From Bacillota bacterium (lineage in GTDB: Bacteria > Bacillota > Clostridia > Acetivibrionales > DSM-1351): a stretch of 8,323 bases of DNA. Positions within the stretch are counted from its first letter, which is position 1, and every line of letters starts with the position of its first letter. The stretch spans positions 1-8,323 of the forward strand of contig JAEWZA010000258.1 of assembly GCA_023395575.1 (NCBI GenBank), in the 5' to 3' direction. Position numbers and translations under genes: made by a program. The notes beneath the pieces are model-generated. The model saw only the letters and a list, made by a program, of their open reading frames with translations. It was not told the DNA's origin and searched no databases. Positions 6,145-8,323 of the stretch are shown here, in pieces.

Positions 6145-6191
6145 TAGTATCAAAAGTGAATTCATATAATTATATTTTTGGAGGTAAAAAA

Positions 6192-7103
6192 ATGAGAAAA
6201 CTCATATTTTGTGTCATCGTAGCTGTTATTCTTACAAGTATTGCACCCTATTCAACTATTTTTGCTGCTACCAATCAAATAAATGGCAGTGACGTTATGG
6301 TTATTGGCGATTCATATTTCGCAATGTCTGGTGAGATTGTCAGAGCCTTAGAAAATGAAGCTAGAAATGCTGGTATTTTAGGTGCAAATGATAGGTTTAG
6401 GAACAACCCAGTATCTGGAGCCACACTAGCAAATAATGGCATCCCTTCTCAGTACAAAAATGGTATTAGTTCCGGTAAAGTTAAGTATGTAATAATGGAT
6501 GGTGGCGGAAACGATTGCCTACAAGGTTGGTCTTCTCCACCCTATAATGAAAACACTCCTTTTATTAAAAATGCAACAGATGCAGTTACTAATCTATTGA
6601 AAGATATGAAAAATGATGGAGTTGTTAAGGTATTTTATTTGTTCTACCCTAATCCAAACGGAGATTTAAATGGCTTAAAAGGAAAATTGGATGCATTAAG
6701 ACCAATAATGCAAGCTACAGTAGCTAATGCTGCAATAAAGCCAGAAACATATTTCTTTGATATAAGACCAGCATGGGATGGACATTTATCGGAGTATACA
6801 CTACCTGATGGTATACACCCAACTACAGCTGGAAGCGTAGCAACAGCAAAAGCTATGTGGGCTGAAATGCAAAAAGTTAACTTTTTCGGTACTAGTACTC
6901 CTACAATAAAATATGGAGATTATAATAATGATGGCAGTATTGATGCCTTGGATTTCTCAGCTTTTAAGATGTATTTGATGAATCCTGAACGTATATACAC
7001 TGAAGTTTTAGACCTTAATAGTGATAAAAACGTAGATGCAATAGACTTTGCTATCATGAAACAGTACCTACTGGGTATTATAGGTAGTTTACCCAGTAAA
7101 TAG
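6192..7103 (+). CDS. Cellulosomal SGNH/GDSL-family hydrolase with C-terminal type I dockerin
   Basis: A 303-residue secreted esterase-type enzyme that should dock onto a cellulosome scaffoldin. Residues 1-26 are a signal peptide ending IFAA. The SGNH domain covers about 33-228. Block I is IGDSY (38-42, nucleophile Ser41), block II is SGATL (Gly76), block III is GGGND (104-108, Asn107) and block V is DGIHP (206-210, Asp206 and His209). All four key residues are present. A short linker leads to a dockerin at about 241-298 with two calcium loops, DYNNDGSIDALD (243-254) and DLNSDKNVDAID (274-285). Each loop is followed by an F-helix ending in Y-L. The recognition pairs are Ala-Leu and Ala-Ile, typical of C. 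cellulolyticum-type cohesin specificity. The substrate is likely an acetylated or feruloylated plant polysaccharide, but this is inferred. ATG at 6192 follows GGAGG (6180-6184) by seven bases; a GTG at 6156 lacks a ribosome site. A terminator follows at 7153. Confidence 0.95.
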   Translation: MRKLIFCVIVAVILTSIAPYSTIFAATNQINGSDVMVIGDSYFAMSGEIVRALENEARNAGILGANDRFRNNPVSGATLANNGIPSQYKNGISSGKVKYVIMDGGGNDCLQGWSSPPYNENTPFIKNATDAVTNLLKDMKNDGVVKVFYLFYPNPNGDLNGLKGKLDALRPIMQATVANAAIKPETYFFDIRPAWDGHLSEYTLPDGIHPTTAGSVATAKAMWAEMQKVNFFGTSTPTIKYGDYNNDGSIDALDFSAFKMYLMNPERIYTEVLDLNSDKNVDAIDFAIMKQYLLGIIGSLPSK

Positions 7104-7152
7104 ATTTTTTTCATAAACCAAATATAAGAGTAAGGTCAATTTTGTAACCATC

Positions 7153-7198
7153 AATCCCGAATCATTAGCTCCTAAAGTAATGTATTCGGGATTTTATT
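7153..7198 (+). terminator. Rho-independent terminator of the dockerin hydrolase gene
   Basis: AATCCCGAAT pairs exactly with ATTCGGGATT. The stem then continues with C-G (one bulged T) and ATTA/TAAT around a 10-base loop, followed by TTTTATTAT. It lies 50 bases after the hydrolase stop codon. On the minus strand no T-run follows, so it is not clearly bidirectional, and no separate terminator for the phosphoesterase gene is seen in 7199-7254. Confidence 0.88.
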
Positions 7199-7254
7199 AT
7201 CCATCATCTAAAAACACGTTATTACACACCAACATCGCTTTTGACTTTTGTAGC

Positions 7255-8323
7255 CTAATACAATTTAATACTAACAATTTCACAATTAGTACCTACTCGC
7301 ATTGGCATCCCCCAAGTTCCTACGCCAGATGTAACAACAACATGAGGGCTGTTACCATCCTTTTGATAATGTCCGTAATCCACATCATAAATTGCCCTTG
7401 TAAACAGACTACCAGGAAATATTTGACCCTTATGAGTATGCCCAGCAAGAATCAAATCAACCTCACTCCCATATTCATCAATGTTTTCCGGATTGTGATC
7501 TATAACAACTACAGGAAGTTTCTTATCTGCTAAAGCTATTACCTCTGTTAATTTCTTGCGGCTCATATCTCCAAATCCCCCAATGGGAGAAGAATCTAAT
7601 CGCCCAACTAAAACCAAGCATTCATCAATTATAACCTGTTCGTCATTGAGTAGTTTTATGTTGCTTCGTTTAAGAAAATCCATCATTTCGTTTAATGTTT
7701 CTCCAGCATCATGGTTTCCGAGACTTGCATATACACCATATTTCGTCTTAATACTTTTAAGCAAATTAATGGCTTCATTTGGATTGTGTATAGCGTAATA
7801 ATCATTATCAAAAATATCTCCAGCTATACACACAAGATCTGGTTCTAAATTATTAATTTCTCTGACCATGTTTTCAATACGATTTTCAGAATTAACAGCT
7901 CCTAAATGCAAATCACTTATCATAATTAATTTTAATTCAGATGATAAAGCCTTTTCTCTAAGCTGAATATCATAGGAAACGTGTTTAATCTTATTTGCGT
8001 TATATATGCCATAACTTACCGTTCCGAACGTTAGTAAAACTACAATTAATCCTGAAAAAAACCGTATGCTCTTTGGCATAGGATTAGGTATTAGCTTTAA
8101 CATGCTTCCAAACGCTAGAACCAAGTCTGCAATGATAAAGAACAATAATATATATATTAAAATGCCCATCCAGTACGAGCTAATTAAGCCCAGCATATTT
8201 CTTATTGCCATTGGAACCTGTAATAAAGAGCGCGCAAATCCAAGAATCATTGATAAAGTAATAAAAATGAATATACCTACGTAAACTTTTGCATTTATTT
8301 GAGGAAAAACAAAGTTAATACAT
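7255..8323 (-). CDS. Membrane-anchored metallophosphoesterase (YkuE-like), 5' end beyond the window
   Basis: A calcineurin-type phosphoesterase tethered to the membrane. The frame stays open without a stop from 7255 to the window edge, so the ATG at 8250 is internal. The residues upstream of it (NAKVYVGIFIFITLS and more) continue a hydrophobic segment found in this type of protein, which carries several N-terminal membrane helices. About 355 residues are visible. Counting from the Met at 8250, helices lie at about 27-47 and 65-83. The metal-site motifs follow in order: SDLHLG (112-117), GDIFDND (144-150), GNHD (178-181), DHNP (251-254) and GHTHKGQ (270-276). The set is complete, so the enzyme should bind two metal ions. 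YkuE of Bacillus subtilis is described as a cell-wall-associated phosphoesterase; the substrate here is unknown. The gene converges with the dockerin hydrolase. TAG is the stop. Confidence 0.93.
   Translation of the reverse strand, partial: CINFVFPQINAKVYVGIFIFITLSMILGFARSLLQVPMAIRNMLGLISSYWMGILIYILLFFIIADLVLAFGSMLKLIPNPMPKSIRFFSGLIVVLLTFGTVSYGIYNANKIKHVSYDIQLREKALSSELKLIMISDLHLGAVNSENRIENMVREINNLEPDLVCIAGDIFDNDYYAIHNPNEAINLLKSIKTKYGVYASLGNHDAGETLNEMMDFLKRSNIKLLNDEQVIIDECLVLVGRLDSSPIGGFGDMSRKKLTEVIALADKKLPVVVIDHNPENIDEYGSEVDLILAGHTHKGQIFPGSLFTRAIYDVDYGHYQKDGNSPHVVVTSGVGTWGMPMRVGTNCEIVSIKLY

Larger units (their letters stand above)
5827..6191. other. Divergent intergenic region between deacetylase and dockerin hydrolase
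   Basis: This is the longest spacer (365 bases). The left part is less AT-rich and holds a possible structured RNA leader for the deacetylase (5853-5929). From about 5930 rightwards it is very AT-rich, with a candidate promoter for the hydrolase (6031-6059; a second TATAAT at 6066-6071), an A/T inverted repeat (6094-6144) and the hydrolase ribosome site GGAGG (6180-6184). No additional gene is supported. Confidence 0.5.

Noticed and set aside
6156..6191. GTG at 6156 as the start of the dockerin hydrolase
   Set aside because: There is no ribosome site before it, and the strong GGAGG at 6180-6184 is placed exactly for ATG at 6192, which also gives a normal signal peptide.
7180..7533. Open frame on the plus strand opposite the phosphoesterase gene
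   Set aside because: It is a shadow of the well-supported minus-strand gene, has no ribosome site and encodes no recognisable protein.
8248..8250. ATG at 8250 as the start of the metallophosphoesterase
   Set aside because: The frame stays open and hydrophobic up to the window edge, no ribosome site precedes this ATG, and the family has further membrane segments upstream. The gene is treated as 5'-partial.

Overview
The window is AT-rich DNA that looks like the chromosome of an anaerobic, cellulose-degrading Firmicute. The best clue is a secreted SGNH-family hydrolase (6192-7103, + strand) ending in a type I dockerin, the module that plugs enzymes into a cellulosome. Its two calcium loops carry Ala-Leu and Ala-Ile at the cohesin-recognition positions. 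That pattern is known for mesophilic Ruminiclostridium (C. cellulolyticum/C. papyrosolvens type) rather than C. thermocellum. Strong AAGGAG/GGAGG ribosome binding sites, ATTTA-rich spacers and clostridial protein families agree. The genus is an inference.

Layout, left to right. 1-783 (-): the first 261 codons of a sodium:neurotransmitter symporter (LeuT/MhsT-like amino-acid transporter), cut by the window edge. 784-1120: spacer with a terminator hairpin. 1121-3286 (-): a 721-residue secreted protein with about 14 Asp-box/beta-propeller-like repeats and a C-terminal copper-amine-oxidase-N-like (stalk) domain. Its promoter, ribosome site and start can all be read. 3463-3496: a perfect 16-bp-arm palindrome. 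3555-4496 (-): a lipoprotein DNA/RNA non-specific endonuclease with a C-terminal EF-hand plus Excalibur-like calcium module. 4500-4836: divergent spacer. 4837-5079 (+): an 80-residue coiled-coil protein with its own extended -10 promoter. 5251-5826 (-): a membrane-anchored PdaB-like polysaccharide deacetylase that has lost its C-terminal third; a possible decayed tail lies at 5159-5248. 5853-5929: a possible structured RNA leader for that gene. 6192-7103 (+): the dockerin-bearing SGNH hydrolase, followed by a clear rho-independent terminator at 7153-7198. 7255-8323 (-): a membrane-anchored YkuE-type metallophosphoesterase whose 5' end lies beyond the window.

The genes look like separate transcription units rather than one operon: each has its own spacer of 150-370 bases and several have their own promoter or terminator signals. 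The common thread is the cell surface. Four or five products are exported or membrane-bound (propeller protein, nuclease lipoprotein, deacetylase, cellulosomal hydrolase, phosphoesterase), and two rely on calcium-binding loops. This fits a biomass-degrading, scavenging lifestyle. I see no CRISPR array, transposase, tRNA or rRNA, and no clear new multi-gene system. The most interesting items are the broken deacetylase with its structured leader, the large propeller/stalk protein and the U-tract-free palindrome.
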